DNA of 64,000 bases from Actinopolyspora alba. Lineage in GTDB: Bacteria; Actinomycetota; Actinomycetes; Mycobacteriales; Pseudonocardiaceae. The translations under genes were made by a program, and so were the position numbers. The stretch spans positions 62,001-126,000 of the forward strand of contig NZ_FOMZ01000002.1 in NCBI RefSeq assembly GCF_900112765.1, in the 5' to 3' direction. This document shows positions 1-9,426 of this stretch, one piece after another (positions within the stretch are counted from its first letter, which is position 1; the number at the start of each line of letters is the position of its first letter). The notes below the pieces were generated by a model that was given only the letters and a program-made list of their open reading frames with translations, was not told where the DNA came from and did no database searches.

Positions 1-1296
1 GGCCAGCGCGGTGGTCGAGGAGTCCGGGTTGACCGCCATGCTGATCTGGTCGAAGTAGCCGGTTCCGGCCTCGCGCTGGTGCTTGGTGGCCGTGTAGCCG
101 TCCTTCTCCGCGGCGAACTCCCTGTCCTGCAGGTCGACGTAGGCCGTCATGTCATCCGAGGCGTAGTTCTTCGCCAGGTCGAACATGCTGTAGTTCAGCG
201 CGTGGAAACCGGCCAGCGTGATGAACTGGAACTTGTAACCCATCTGGCCGAGCTCACGCTGGAACTTGGCGATGGTGCTGTCGTCGAGGTTCTTGCGCCA
301 GTTGAACGACGGCGAGCAGTTGTAGGCCAGCATCTTGTCGGGGTACTGCGCCTTGATGGACTCGGCGAACCGCTTGGCCACGTCGAGGTCCGGTGTGGAG
401 GTCTCCATCCAGATCAGGTCGGAGTACGGCGCGTAGGCCAGCCCGCGGTCGATGCAGGGCTCGATGCCGTTGTTGACCTTGTAGAAGCCCTCCGAGGTGC
501 GCTCGCCGGTGACGTACTTCTGGTCACGCTCGTCGACGTCGCTGGTCAGCAGGGTGGCTGCCTGCGCGTCGGTGCGGGCGACCACGAGGGAGGGAACCCC
601 GGCGACGTCGGCGGCCAGCCGGGCGGAGTTGAGGGTCTTGACGTGCTGGCTGGTGGGGATGAGCACCTTGCCGCCGAGGTGGCCGCACTTCTTCTCGGAA
701 GCGAGCTGGTCCTCCCAGTGCACACCGGCGGCGCCCGCCTGGATCATGCCCTTCATCAGCTCGTAGGCGTTGAGCACACCACCGAAACCGGCCTCGGCGT
801 CGGCGACGATCGGGGCCAGCCAGTGCCGGTCCTCCTGCTCGACCTCGTTGGCCTCGGCGTCCAGCGCCTCGGCCCAGGCGACCTGGTCGGCGCGCTTGAG
901 CGCGTTGTTGATCCGCCGAACCACCTGCGGGACCGAGTTGGCCGGGTACAGGCTCTGGTCCGGGTAGGTCTCACCGGCGAGGTTCGCGTCGGCGGCGACC
1001 TGCCAACCCGAGAGGTAGATGGCCTGCAGTCCGGCGCGGACCTGCTGGACGGCCTGGTTCCCGGTCAGCGCACCGAGCGCGTGGATGTAGTCGTTGTCGT
1101 GCAGCAGGTTCCAGAGCCGTTCGGCGCCCAGCCTGGCCAGGGTGTTGTCCTCCTGCACCGAGCCACGGAGTCGGATGACGTCACCAGCGGAGTAGGTGCG
1201 CTCGACGCCCTTCCAACGGGGGTTGGTCTCCCAGTCGCGCTGCAGGTCCTTGGCGGCCTGCAGGGCCTGTTCACGGGTACCGGGCTGAGGGGTCAT
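1..1296 (-). CDS. aceA: isocitrate lyase, 3' end cut by window edge
   Basis: Isocitrate lyase cleaves isocitrate to glyoxylate and succinate in the cytoplasmic glyoxylate shunt. 432 codons are visible from ATG at 1296. The family is about 430 residues in mycobacteria, so only about a dozen C-terminal residues should be missing. The catalytic loop KKCGH lies at residues 202-206, and the C-terminal S-S-T-T-A-L stretch typical of actinobacterial Icl1 ends the readable part. The start is supported by GGAAGGTG upstream. It is divergent from the RamB-type regulator across about 115 bp that holds a perfect palindrome. RamB controls aceA in corynebacteria and mycobacteria, so acetate- or fatty-acid-responsive control is expected. 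Confidence 0.97.
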   Translation of the reverse strand, partial: MTPQPGTREQALQAAKDLQRDWETNPRWKGVERTYSAGDVIRLRGSVQEDNTLARLGAERLWNLLHDNDYIHALGALTGNQAVQQVRAGLQAIYLSGWQVAADANLAGETYPDQSLYPANSVPQVVRRINNALKRADQVAWAEALDAEANEVEQEDRHWLAPIVADAEAGFGGVLNAYELMKGMIQAGAAGVHWEDQLASEKKCGHLGGKVLIPTSQHVKTLNSARLAADVAGVPSLVVARTDAQAATLLTSDVDERDQKYVTGERTSEGFYKVNNGIEPCIDRGLAYAPYSDLIWMETSTPDLDVAKRFAESIKAQYPDKMLAYNCSPSFNWRKNLDDSTIAKFQRELGQMGYKFQFITLAGFHALNYSMFDLAKNYASDDMTAYVDLQDREFAAEKDGYTATKHQREAGTGYFDQISMAVNPDSSTTALA

Positions 1297-1375
1297 GGCT
1301 TTCACCTTCCGATCGCTTGCGGCCTGTTGACCCCAGTGTTGGTACCCGACCAAGAAAAAACGAGCCCCAATCTGG

Positions 1376-1387
1376 ACAAAATTTTGT
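1376..1387. promoter_or_regulatory. candidate RamB operator, 12-bp perfect palindrome
   Basis: ACAAAATTTTGT is a perfect inverted palindrome in the AT-rich part of the aceA-ramB intergenic region, 25 bp before the regulator start. Known RamB sites are AT-rich and contain a TTTGCAAA-like core. This site is similar in style but not identical. Assignment as the operator is inference from position and symmetry. Confidence 0.5.
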
Positions 1388-1411
1388 ATTTTTTCTGCTA
1401 GGGTGAACTGC

Positions 1412-2887
1412 ATGTCGGAGTTTACGGCTGAGTCGACGGAAGAACGCGGCACTTTTTCCAACGAGCAGGACCTGCTCGTCTTCGGGCAGCGGCTGCGCCA
1501 CATGCGCAAGGCGGCCGGGTTGACCCTCTCCGAGCTGGGACAACGGGTCGATCGGGCACCTTCGCAGCTCTCGCTGCTGGAGAACGGGCACCGCGAACCG
1601 AAGCTGTCGCTGCTGCGCTCGCTGGCCGTGGCGTTGAACAGCTCGGTGGACGAGCTGATGTCCAAGAAGCCGCCGAACCGGCGTGCCGAGCTGGAGATAG
1701 CCGTGGAGCAGGCACAGCTGGACCCGCTCTACCAACAGCTGGACGTGCCACCGCTGAAGATCGGCAAGCGGGTCCCCACCGAGGCGTTGGAACACGTGCT
1801 GGCGCTCTACGAGGAGCTACGGCGCAGGGAGACGAAACGGGTGGCCACACCCGAGGAGGCCCGGGCGGCCAACGCGGAGCTGCGCGGCATGATGCGCGAA
1901 CACGGCAACTACTTCCCCGAGATCGAGAAATCGGCGGGCGAGATCCTGCGGGGCGTCGGTTACCACGGCGGGCCGCTCTCCGAAGGGCTGATCCAGTCGA
2001 TCGCCACACATCTCGGGTACGGGCTTCGCTTCGTCACCGATCTGCCCCGTTCGGTGCGGTCGGTGACCGACCTGCGGCACAACCGGATCTTCCTGCGACG
2101 CGAGTCGCTGGGAATGCACAGCCCCCGCACGATCCTGCTGCAGACCCTCGGGCACCTGAACCTGGGACACCGCCAGCCACGCGACTTCGCCGACTTCCTG
2201 CGGCAGCGCGTGGAGGCGAACTACTTCGCCGCCGCCGTGCTGATCCCCGAGAGCGCCGCGGTGAGCTACCTGCGCCAGGCCAAAGCGGACCGGGACCTGG
2301 CCGTGGAGGACCTGCGTGACGTGTTCTCGGTCTCCTACGAGATGGCCGCCCACCGGTTCACCAACCTCGCCACGCAGTACCTGGACCTGGTCTGCCACTT
2401 CGTGCGCAACGACGAGACCGGGATCATCTACAAGGCATACGCCAACGACGGGCTGGAGTTCCCCGCCGACCCCACCGGGGCGATCGAGGGGCAGCGGATG
2501 TGTCGGTACTGGGCCGGACGGCAGGTGTTCGCCTCCGCGGACCGCTACTCCACCCACTACCAGTACACCGACAAACCCGGTGCCACCCACTGGTGCGTGG
2601 CGCACGTCGACCCGAGCAGGGGACGCGACTTCGCCATCACGCTCGGCGTCCCCTACACCGAGTCCCGCTGGTTCCGGGGGCGTGAGACCACGAACCACTC
2701 CAAGTCGGGTTGCCCGAACGGCGAGTGCTGCCAACGCCCGCCCGCCGAGCTGGCCAACCGGTGGCAGGGCATGGTCTGGCCGTCGGCCCGGGCGCACTCC
2801 CACGTGCTGTCGGCACTTCCTTCCGACACCTTCCCCGGGGTGGACGAGGCCGACGTCTACTCGTTCCTGGAAACCCACCAGGGTTGA
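1412..2887 (+). CDS. ramB: RamB/ScfR-family transcriptional regulator of acetate/fatty acid metabolism
   Basis: Cytoplasmic DNA-binding regulator of 491 residues. An XRE helix-turn-helix lies near residues 25-85 ([20 protein letters not shown]). A central M78/IrrE-like domain near 190-310 has the zinc motif degraded to H-L-N-L-G-H instead of HExxH, so peptidase activity is not expected. A C-terminal cysteine-bearing DUF2083-type domain (GCPNGECC) follows. This architecture is that of RamB/ScfR regulators, which sense short-chain acyl-CoA status. I chose ATG 1412 because AGGGTG stands 7 nt upstream. A GTG at 1403 is the alternative. The divergent aceA neighbour supports the RamB identity over other XRE-M78 proteins. 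Confidence 0.88.
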   Translation: MSEFTAESTEERGTFSNEQDLLVFGQRLRHMRKAAGLTLSELGQRVDRAPSQLSLLENGHREPKLSLLRSLAVALNSSVDELMSKKPPNRRAELEIAVEQAQLDPLYQQLDVPPLKIGKRVPTEALEHVLALYEELRRRETKRVATPEEARAANAELRGMMREHGNYFPEIEKSAGEILRGVGYHGGPLSEGLIQSIATHLGYGLRFVTDLPRSVRSVTDLRHNRIFLRRESLGMHSPRTILLQTLGHLNLGHRQPRDFADFLRQRVEANYFAAAVLIPESAAVSYLRQAKADRDLAVEDLRDVFSVSYEMAAHRFTNLATQYLDLVCHFVRNDETGIIYKAYANDGLEFPADPTGAIEGQRMCRYWAGRQVFASADRYSTHYQYTDKPGATHWCVAHVDPSRGRDFAITLGVPYTESRWFRGRETTNHSKSGCPNGECCQRPPAELANRWQGMVWPSARAHSHVLSALPSDTFPGVDEADVYSFLETHQG

Positions 2888-2935
2888 ACCCCGGTTCCGG
2901 GAAGGACGTCCCGGGAAACGGCGTGCCAGGAAAAA

Positions 2936-2968
2936 GACGCTCCTCCCGCGGGCTGCGGGAGGAGCGTC
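2936..2968 (-). terminator. hairpin terminator between convergent ramB and BCCT gene
   Basis: A 14-bp perfect stem (2936-2949 with 2955-2968) and 5-nt loop. Read on the minus strand it is followed by five T residues (2931-2935), as in an intrinsic terminator for the BCCT gene. It can also fold in the ramB transcript. Confidence 0.85.
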
Positions 2969-3227
2969 CACAACGGCGCGAAGCGCCGAGGGTCACGTGG
3001 CGACCGACTCGGCGTGATGACCCATGCGTCGGAGCCGCGGGAAGGGAAATGCACGCGCCGGCCGCTGCCGACGAGCCGCCCGCTGTCTCCTCGGCCCACA
3101 GCACACACGCCACCAATCCGAGCACGGTTGCCCCGTGTCCGAGATACACGGTCAACGGGAACCGAATCGGTCCAGCGACACCGGGACAGATCCGGCTATC
3201 GCGGGTGCCGGTGATCAGTCGTGGTGG
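2969..3227. other. convergent intergenic spacer
   Basis: Together with the terminator this makes about 340 bp between the ramB and BCCT stop codons. Short open frames on both strands lack ribosome-binding sites and recognisable residues. I see no further gene. Confidence 0.6.
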
Positions 3228-4862
3228 TTACTGAAGGCGCACCCGCTCGGCGGAATTTTCCTCGTACCCGGTTCGCCTGTCCTCGGGATCGCTGTCCTGG
3301 GAATCGCTGTCCTGGGAATCGGTAGCTCGGCTGTACGAGGGTTCCACCGCGGGAGGAGCGTGCTCCCTGGACAGGGTTTTGTGGAGGGCCACGCAGATGC
3401 CGATCAGGACGACCGTGAACGGTGTACCGATGAGCACCGAGGCTTTCTGCAGCGCGCCGAGCCCGCCGGAGACCAGCAGGACCGCCGCGACGCCCGCCAG
3501 CAGGAGTCCCCAGAGAAGTCGGACCCAGACCTTGGGATTCGCGGAGCCGCCGGTGGACAGTTCACCCAGTACCACGGTACCGGCGTCGGCACCGGCCACG
3601 AAGAACACCCACAGCACCACCAGCGTGATGATCGACAAGAGTACTGGCAGCGGGTACTGCTGGATGAAGACGAACATTCCCGCGGCCGGGCTCTGCGCCA
3701 CGGTCCCGGCGATGTCGGAGGCCTGCCCGTCGCGAGCCAGCCGCAGCGCCGCTCCACCGAACACGGCGATCCAGATTATGCTGACCACGCTGGGGACCAG
3801 GACAGTGGCCCCGACGAACTCGCGGATGCTGCGTCCGCGGGAGATGCGCGCCATGAACATTCCCACGTACGGGGCCCAGGCGATCCACCAGGACCAGTAG
3901 AAAACGGTCCAGCTCCCCAACCAATCCGTGTTCGTGCTGAACGCGTCCAGCCGGAAGCTCATCGGGACGATGTTGGTCAGGTAGTTGCCGATACCTTCGG
4001 TGAGGACGTTGAGCTGTGTGACGGTGGGTCCGACGACGAAGTAGAAGACCAGCAGCAGCGGGGCGATGAGCATGCTGATGTTGGCGAGCCACTTGATGCC
4101 GTGCTCGATCCGTGTCGTGGCCGAGACCATGAACGCCGCCGTGGTGAGGCCGAGGACCAGGAGCTGCACCAACATCACCGTGGGCAACCCGAACGTCTGA
4201 CCGAGTCCCGCTGTTATCTGCAGTCCGGCCTGCCCCAGGGCGACGGCGATACCGAACACGACCGCCAGTACCGCAAGGATGTCGATCGTCTTTCCCACGG
4301 GACCGTCGACGCGATCGCCGATCAAAGGGCGGAAAATGGCGCTGACCAGTGCCTTCTCACCTTTGTAGTGGGTGAAGTAAGCCACGGCCAGGCCGGCGGT
4401 GGCGTAGATCGCCCAAGGGTGCAACGCCCAGTGGAAGAAGGAGTACTGCACAGCCACCCCGGCCGCTTCCTCCGAACCGGGCTCGGCGAGGCCGAACGGC
4501 ACGTTGACGTAGTGCGACAGTGGCTCGGCCAGGCCCCAGAAGATGATGGAGGGCCCCATACCGGCCTGAAACATCATGGCGAACCAGGACAACCGACCGA
4601 AATCGGGTCTGTCGTCCTTCTTCCCGAGTTTGATCCTGCCGTACCTGCTCAGCCCCAGGTAGATCACGAAGACCAGAAACAGGTTCGCCGCGAGCAGGAA
4701 AAGCCAACTCAGATCCGAAACGACGTGGTCGAACAGTCGATTAGTGGCGGCTTCGAAGCCCTTCGGCGCCGCCACGCCCCACAGGACGACCAGTGCCGAG
4801 ACCGCGACGGAGACGAAGAAAACGACTCCGATCGCGGACCGATTCTTTCTTAACGTTTGCAT
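3228..4862 (-). CDS. BCCT-family betaine/choline/carnitine transporter
   Basis: Secondary transporter of about 544 residues with roughly 12 membrane helices. Members take up glycine betaine, choline, carnitine or ectoine with Na+ or H+, mostly for osmoprotection. The family signature is clear: WTVFYWSWWIAWAPYVGMF followed by ARISRGRSIREF. The glycine segment is GMGPSIIFWG, differing from the GMGIG of Na+-coupled BetP, so the ion and substrate cannot be assigned. The C-terminal tail is acidic, with repeated DSQDSD encoded by 15-bp tandem repeats near 3290-3321. ATG 4862 (MQTLRKNRS) sits just before the first helix. An open frame continues upstream but looks non-coding, and no strong ribosome site is visible. 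It is monocistronic. Confidence 0.93.
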   Translation of the reverse strand: MQTLRKNRSAIGVVFFVSVAVSALVVLWGVAAPKGFEAATNRLFDHVVSDLSWLFLLAANLFLVFVIYLGLSRYGRIKLGKKDDRPDFGRLSWFAMMFQAGMGPSIIFWGLAEPLSHYVNVPFGLAEPGSEEAAGVAVQYSFFHWALHPWAIYATAGLAVAYFTHYKGEKALVSAIFRPLIGDRVDGPVGKTIDILAVLAVVFGIAVALGQAGLQITAGLGQTFGLPTVMLVQLLVLGLTTAAFMVSATTRIEHGIKWLANISMLIAPLLLVFYFVVGPTVTQLNVLTEGIGNYLTNIVPMSFRLDAFSTNTDWLGSWTVFYWSWWIAWAPYVGMFMARISRGRSIREFVGATVLVPSVVSIIWIAVFGGAALRLARDGQASDIAGTVAQSPAAGMFVFIQQYPLPVLLSIITLVVLWVFFVAGADAGTVVLGELSTGGSANPKVWVRLLWGLLLAGVAAVLLVSGGLGALQKASVLIGTPFTVVLIGICVALHKTLSREHAPPAVEPSYSRATDSQDSDSQDSDPEDRRTGYEENSAERVRLQ

Positions 4863-5190
4863 GGAAACCACTATCCACAAGATTGGATACACGCGGACAA
4901 ATCGGACACTTTCATCGCTCGGGCAGCAACACCACCCGGCGCGAGCAGCGAATTCGAACCCGAAAGAATTTTCGAATCCCTCGCGGACGAATCGGATTCC
5001 GAAGCGAGCGGGATCGTCCGTTCCCTCCCTTCCGTTCACGGTTTCACCCACCGACGAACGAACACGGAGAGAATCATTCGAAAATCCTTCCGCACCAGAA
5101 CGACCAGTAGATTCTCCGCTGTTCAACGGTTTCGTCGTGCCATTCGAAACGGGTTTCGAACAACTCTGTCCGCCCCGCACAGCACCACTA
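4863..5190. other. BCCT upstream region, TTCGAA-rich
   Basis: This 328-bp region is poorer in GC than its neighbours and has repeated TTCGAA words. It ends with the inverted repeat TTCGAAAC-GG-GTTTCGAA at 5143-5160, 31 bp after the LysR gene stop. It probably contains the BCCT promoter. The inverted repeat could be a terminator of the sulfatase operon or an operator. Confidence 0.5.
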
Positions 5191-6093
5191 CTACCCGGAG
5201 CGGTCTCCCGGCCCGCGTCGCACGAGTTCCTCCACCAGGCTCACGAACTCCGCCGCCGAGGGAGACAGCGGACCGCGACGCCAGAAGAGCACCCCGCGCC
5301 GGATCACCCGGGGCCGCAGCGAGACGGTCACCGCGCCGCGCTCGGCGGCCTCCCGCGCCATCGACGCGGGCAGCAGCGTGGCACCCGCTCCGGCCAGCAC
5401 GCTGGGCACGATCATCGCCTGGTGGGCGGTCTCGACCGCCACGTGTGGACTGCTTCCCTGGGTGCCCACGGTGTTCTCGATGACCTCGCGGGGCGCGGTT
5501 CCCTTCGGGGTACTGACCCAGTCCAGCGCGGCGAGGTCGGCGGGCGCCAGCGCGGAACGTCCCGGATCGGCCGAAGCGGGCAGCACTGCCAGGAACTCCC
5601 GCCCCGGCAGCACCATGCTTCCGAGATCGTCCACCGTCTCCTCTGTGGAGTCGACCATGCCGAGCTCGCACTCGCCCGCCCGCACGGCGGCCGTGACATC
5701 GGAGCCCAGCTCGGGATCCGTGATGCGCACGGCCACCTTCGGATGCACGCGCAGGAACGAACCGACCAGATCGGCCAGCGGATCCACGGCCAGGGTGGTC
5801 TGGGCGACGATGTCCAGCCTGCCGCCCGCGAGCCCCAGCACCCTGCGCACCGAGTCGGTGGCCGTGCTGAAGTCACGCATCACCTGCCGTGCCGGTTCCA
5901 GCAGAGCCTCGCCCGCCGGGGTCAGGCTCACCCCCTGTGCGAGCCGGTGGAACACCCTGCCGCCGAGCCGGTTCTCCAGCGAAGCGATCGCGTGCGACAG
6001 CGAGGGCTGCGCGACGCGCAGCGTCTGGGCCGCGGCCGTGAAACTGCCCTGGTCGGCAATGGTCAGGAAGTACTCGAGCTCCCTGCGTTCCAT
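5191..6093 (-). CDS. LysR-family transcriptional regulator
   Basis: A 300-residue LTTR. The N-terminal winged helix-turn-helix (residues 1-60, ending FHRLAQGVSLTPAGEALL) is followed by a substrate-binding effector domain (about 88-290). The start ATG overlaps the end of the formylglycine-generating enzyme gene by 31 bp on the same strand, so the two are co-transcribed with the sulfatase. That position suggests it may sense a sulfated substrate or sulfate status and control this operon, but LysR genes are usually divergent from their targets, so this is inference. The effector is unknown. Confidence 0.9.
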   Translation of the reverse strand: MERRELEYFLTIADQGSFTAAAQTLRVAQPSLSHAIASLENRLGGRVFHRLAQGVSLTPAGEALLEPARQVMRDFSTATDSVRRVLGLAGGRLDIVAQTTLAVDPLADLVGSFLRVHPKVAVRITDPELGSDVTAAVRAGECELGMVDSTEETVDDLGSMVLPGREFLAVLPASADPGRSALAPADLAALDWVSTPKGTAPREVIENTVGTQGSSPHVAVETAHQAMIVPSVLAGAGATLLPASMAREAAERGAVTVSLRPRVIRRGVLFWRRGPLSPSAAEFVSLVEELVRRGPGDRSG

Positions 6094-7070
6094 CCCGCCG
6101 CCTCCTGATCCTCGTCACTCGGCCACACGTCGCGGACGCACCGGAACCCGATGTTGCCGATGGACGAGTCAGGGGTTACTCCCTGACGCGCCGAAACCCG
6201 GTAACGCCTGCAGTAGGACTCGTGGCACAGGTAGGAACCGCCGCGCGTACTGCGTCGTTCCCCCCGGTCGGGTCCCCTCGGGTTGATCCGGGTGTCCCGT
6301 GCCGGGAATTCCGGGTCGAACCGGTCGGCACACCACTCCCACACGTTGCCGGTCGTGTTGTGCAGCCCGTAACCGTTCGGTTCGAAGGCGTCCACGGGGC
6401 AGGTTCCGTACCAGCCGTCCGAGCACTCGTTGCGCCCGGGGAACTCACCCTGCCAGACGTTCATCCGGTGCCGACCGGAAGGCTCCAGCTGTTCACCCCA
6501 CGGAAAGGGGCTTCCCTCGAGCCCTCCCCTCGCCGCGTACTCCCACTCGGCCTCGGTCGGCAGTCGCAACCCGGCCCAGTCGCAGTAGGCGAGCGCGTCC
6601 CGGAAGGACACGTGCGTGACCGGATGGTCCGGGCGGTCCCCGGCATCGGAGCCCGGCCCCTCCGGCCGCCACCAGTAGGCGCCCTCGACCTGGCGCCACC
6701 AGGGAGCGGCGGCGACTCCGCGCGTGGGCGGGAAGTCGTCCGGCAGCAGCCCGCCGAACACGAACGACCACCCCCAACGCTCGGCGTCGGTGCGGTAGGC
6801 GGTGGCGTCCACGAAGACGGCGAAGTCGGCCACCGACACGGCCGTCGGGCTGATCCAGAACGGGTCGAGCCGCACCGTCCGCACCGGGCCCTCGCCGTCC
6901 TGCGGGTACGCCTCGTCCCGCTCGCTTCCCATCCGGAACTCGCCGCCGCCGAGCCGCACCAGCCCCACGGTGGAACCGGAGTGGACCCGGGTGCGTACCG
7001 TCTCCGTCCGCGAGGCCTCACCCGCGGGCCGCGTGGGTGCGCAGCAGTCTCCCGTCGTCGTGTCAGTCAT
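6063..7070 (-). CDS. formylglycine-generating enzyme (SUMF1/FGE family)
   Basis: Copper- and O2-dependent enzyme converting the cysteine of a sulfatase C-x-P-x-R motif to C-alpha-formylglycine. The 335-residue protein keeps the two catalytic cysteines in GGSYLCHESYCRRYR (about C282 and C287), the arrangement of true aerobic FGEs rather than generic SUMF1 domains. The N-terminal LVRLGGGEFRMGSE and the C-terminal GNIGFRCVRD are also family features. The start is ATG 7070, overlapping the sulfatase stop by 8 bp (ATGACTGA), which implies translational coupling. An upstream in-frame start at 7097 would extend further into the sulfatase gene. The adjacent CSPTR sulfatase is the obvious client. Confidence 0.95.
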   Translation of the reverse strand: MTDTTTGDCCAPTRPAGEASRTETVRTRVHSGSTVGLVRLGGGEFRMGSERDEAYPQDGEGPVRTVRLDPFWISPTAVSVADFAVFVDATAYRTDAERWGWSFVFGGLLPDDFPPTRGVAAAPWWRQVEGAYWWRPEGPGSDAGDRPDHPVTHVSFRDALAYCDWAGLRLPTEAEWEYAARGGLEGSPFPWGEQLEPSGRHRMNVWQGEFPGRNECSDGWYGTCPVDAFEPNGYGLHNTTGNVWEWCADRFDPEFPARDTRINPRGPDRGERRSTRGGSYLCHESYCRRYRVSARQGVTPDSSIGNIGFRCVRDVWPSDEDQEAAGWNAGSSSTS

Positions 7071-9426
7071 GAGCCGCCCTGAACAGTTCGCGGTCACGTT
7101 CGCTGTCGCTGTCGCTGTGCAGATCGTCGCCGAGATCCACCCGCACGCTGTGCAGCGTGCCCGCGTAGGCGTTGTCCACCGGCGGGTAGTCGTCGGTTAC
7201 CGGTGACGCACGGTCGACTCCGATGTCGAACGTCTCGTCGAAGGCGAAATAGTACGGAATGGTGCCGCCCACCCGCTGCTGCCCGCGCTGCTCACCGTCG
7301 ACGTGGAGGGTCGCGGTACCGCCCATGCCGACACCGCCGCCGTCGTAGGCGAAGTCCAACACGATCTCGTGCTCGCCGGGCGGGAGCGGCTCGTTCGTGC
7401 TCACCCGGTAGACCTCGAGTCCGAAGTAGTTGTACGCGTAGCAGGCGTGCCCCCGGTGCACGTACAGCGACCAGCCGCCGAACCGTCCGCCCTGGGCCAC
7501 CAGCACTCCGTCCGCACCGGCCTCGGGGACCTCGACACGGGCGGTCAGGGTGTGCGAGCGGTTCTTGACGTTGGGCGCCGTCTCCTCGGTCAACCGCGAA
7601 GCGGAGGCGTGGAACGTGATCGACCGACGGTCGCCGTGCAGGTCGCGCCGCCCGGCCTCGCGCGGGTTCTCCCGCTCGGTCATGCGGTCGTCGAGGGGGA
7701 ACACGTTGTGACGGCTGGCCTCCACCAGGAAGAGCTGTTGCAGTTCCCGGAGTTTGCCCGGGTGTTCCGCCGCCAGGTCGTGGGCCTGGCTCCAGTCCAC
7801 ATTGGTGTCGTAGAGCTCCCAGCGATCGTCGTCGAAGTAGTGCCGGGTGCCGTCCTGCACCATGTCCCACGGAGTGCCGTGCCTGGTGACCGCCATCCAG
7901 CCGTCGTGGTAGATGCCCCGGTTGCCCACCATCTCGAAGTACTGGATCCGGCGGCGTTCCGCCGCCGAGGCGTCGTTGAAGCTGTAGAGCATGCTCGTGC
8001 CCTCGACCGGCTGCTGCGTGACCCCGTTGACCTCCTCGGGCTGTGGGATCCCGGCCGCTTCGAGGACGGTGGGCAGCACGTCGATGACGTGGTGGAACTG
8101 GTCGCGGATACCACCGCGCTCGGCGATACCGCGTGGCCAGTGCACGATCATGCCGTCCCTGGTTCCGCCGAAGTGCGAGGCGACCTGTTTCGTCCACTGG
8201 TACGGCGTGTTCATCGCCAGCGCCCAGCCGACCGGATAGTGGGCGTGCGTGGTCGCGTCACCCAGTTCCTCCCGGTGGCGGTTGATCGTCTCGGCGTCGT
8301 CGGGGATACCGCTGGCGTGCCGGTGCTCGTTGAGCGTCCCACCGAGTCCTCCCTCCGCGGAGGCGCCGTTGTCGCCGAGGATGTAGACGAACAGGGTGTT
8401 GTCGAGTTCGCCCTGCTGCTCCAGCTCGTCGACGAGACGACCGATCTGGTCGTCGGTGTGCTCGGCGAATCCCGCGTAGAGCTCCATCAACGAGGCGGCG
8501 GACTCCCTCTCCTGTTCGGACAGTTCGTCCCAGTGCGGCACGCCCTCGGCCCACGGGGCCAGTTCCGTTTCGGGGGGAACGACTCCCAGTTCCTTCTGTC
8601 GCTGCAGGGTGATCTCACGCTGTCGGTCCCAACCGTGGTCGAACCTGCCCCGGTACTTGTCGCGGTACTCCTTCGGAACGTGGTATGGCGCGTGGGTCGC
8701 GCCGAAGGGGAGGTAGGCGAAGAAGGGGGTTTCGGGCTTGAGTGACTTCTGGTCGCGCACCCAGTCGATCGCACGGTCGACCAGGTCCTCGGAGAGGTGG
8801 TAGCCGTCCTCCGGCCCACGCTCGGGTTCCACCGGTGTGGTGCCGTCGAACAGCACGGGATACCAGTGGTTCATCTCAGCGCACAGGAATCCGTAGAACT
8901 TCTCGAAGCCCTCACCGGTGGGCCAGCGGTCGAACGGGCCCGCCGCGCTGACGTCGCGCGCCGGGGTCTGGTGCCACTTGCCGAACGCCGCGGTGTTGTA
9001 GCCGTTACCGGCCAGGATCTGACCCATCGTTCCCGCGCTCAGCGGCCGTATCCCGTTGTACCCCGGAGCGGCGCTGGCCATCTCGGTGGTGACTCCCATT
9101 CCCACCGAGTGGTGGTTGCGTCCGGTCAGCAGCGACTGCCGGGTCGGTGAGCACACCGCGGTCACGTGGAACCGCGTGTAGCGCAGCCCGCCCCCGGCCA
9201 GCCGGTCGGCCGTGGGCATCTCGCACGGCCCGCCGAAGGCGCTGGGGGCGCCGAACCCCATGTCGTCCAGCAGCACGACCACCACGTTGGGAGCCCCCTC
9301 GGGCGAGCTCGGCGGCTCGGGCGGGGAGAACGGTGGGTCCTGCTCGCGGATGTCCAGCGATGACGCGTGCTGCCGAGTTGCTCCCCGGATGGGGAGACTC
9401 GTCCGCGACATCTCCGGATCACTCAT
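7063..9426 (-). CDS. type I arylsulfatase
   Basis: A 787-residue alkaline-phosphatase-superfamily sulfatase that hydrolyses sulfate esters. The metal-binding LLDDMGFG lies near residues 52-59, and the formylglycine site CSPTR at 92-96 fits the C-x-P-x-R consensus processed by FGE. K-W-H (FGKWHQTP) and DNG (ILGDNGAS) active-site elements follow. The last 150 or so residues form a beta-rich domain seen in large arylsulfatases. No signal peptide is evident, so the enzyme looks cytoplasmic. AGGAGG lies 5-10 nt before ATG 9426. First gene of the sulfatase-FGE-LysR operon. The substrate cannot be read from sequence. Confidence 0.95.
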   Translation of the reverse strand: MSDPEMSRTSLPIRGATRQHASSLDIREQDPPFSPPEPPSSPEGAPNVVVVLLDDMGFGAPSAFGGPCEMPTADRLAGGGLRYTRFHVTAVCSPTRQSLLTGRNHHSVGMGVTTEMASAAPGYNGIRPLSAGTMGQILAGNGYNTAAFGKWHQTPARDVSAAGPFDRWPTGEGFEKFYGFLCAEMNHWYPVLFDGTTPVEPERGPEDGYHLSEDLVDRAIDWVRDQKSLKPETPFFAYLPFGATHAPYHVPKEYRDKYRGRFDHGWDRQREITLQRQKELGVVPPETELAPWAEGVPHWDELSEQERESAASLMELYAGFAEHTDDQIGRLVDELEQQGELDNTLFVYILGDNGASAEGGLGGTLNEHRHASGIPDDAETINRHREELGDATTHAHYPVGWALAMNTPYQWTKQVASHFGGTRDGMIVHWPRGIAERGGIRDQFHHVIDVLPTVLEAAGIPQPEEVNGVTQQPVEGTSMLYSFNDASAAERRRIQYFEMVGNRGIYHDGWMAVTRHGTPWDMVQDGTRHYFDDDRWELYDTNVDWSQAHDLAAEHPGKLRELQQLFLVEASRHNVFPLDDRMTERENPREAGRRDLHGDRRSITFHASASRLTEETAPNVKNRSHTLTARVEVPEAGADGVLVAQGGRFGGWSLYVHRGHACYAYNYFGLEVYRVSTNEPLPPGEHEIVLDFAYDGGGVGMGGTATLHVDGEQRGQQRVGGTIPYYFAFDETFDIGVDRASPVTDDYPPVDNAYAGTLHSVRVDLGDDLHSDSDSERDRELFRAAHD

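Noticed and set aside
2986-3155. small hydrophobic minus-strand frame next to the BCCT gene
   Set aside because: TTG start without ribosome site; the hydrophobic stretch is too short and the frame runs into the terminator.
3024-4853. 609-codon plus-strand open frame
   Set aside because: Antisense to the BCCT gene; Arg/Gln/His-rich, no ribosome site, no domain. High GC creates long mirror frames here.
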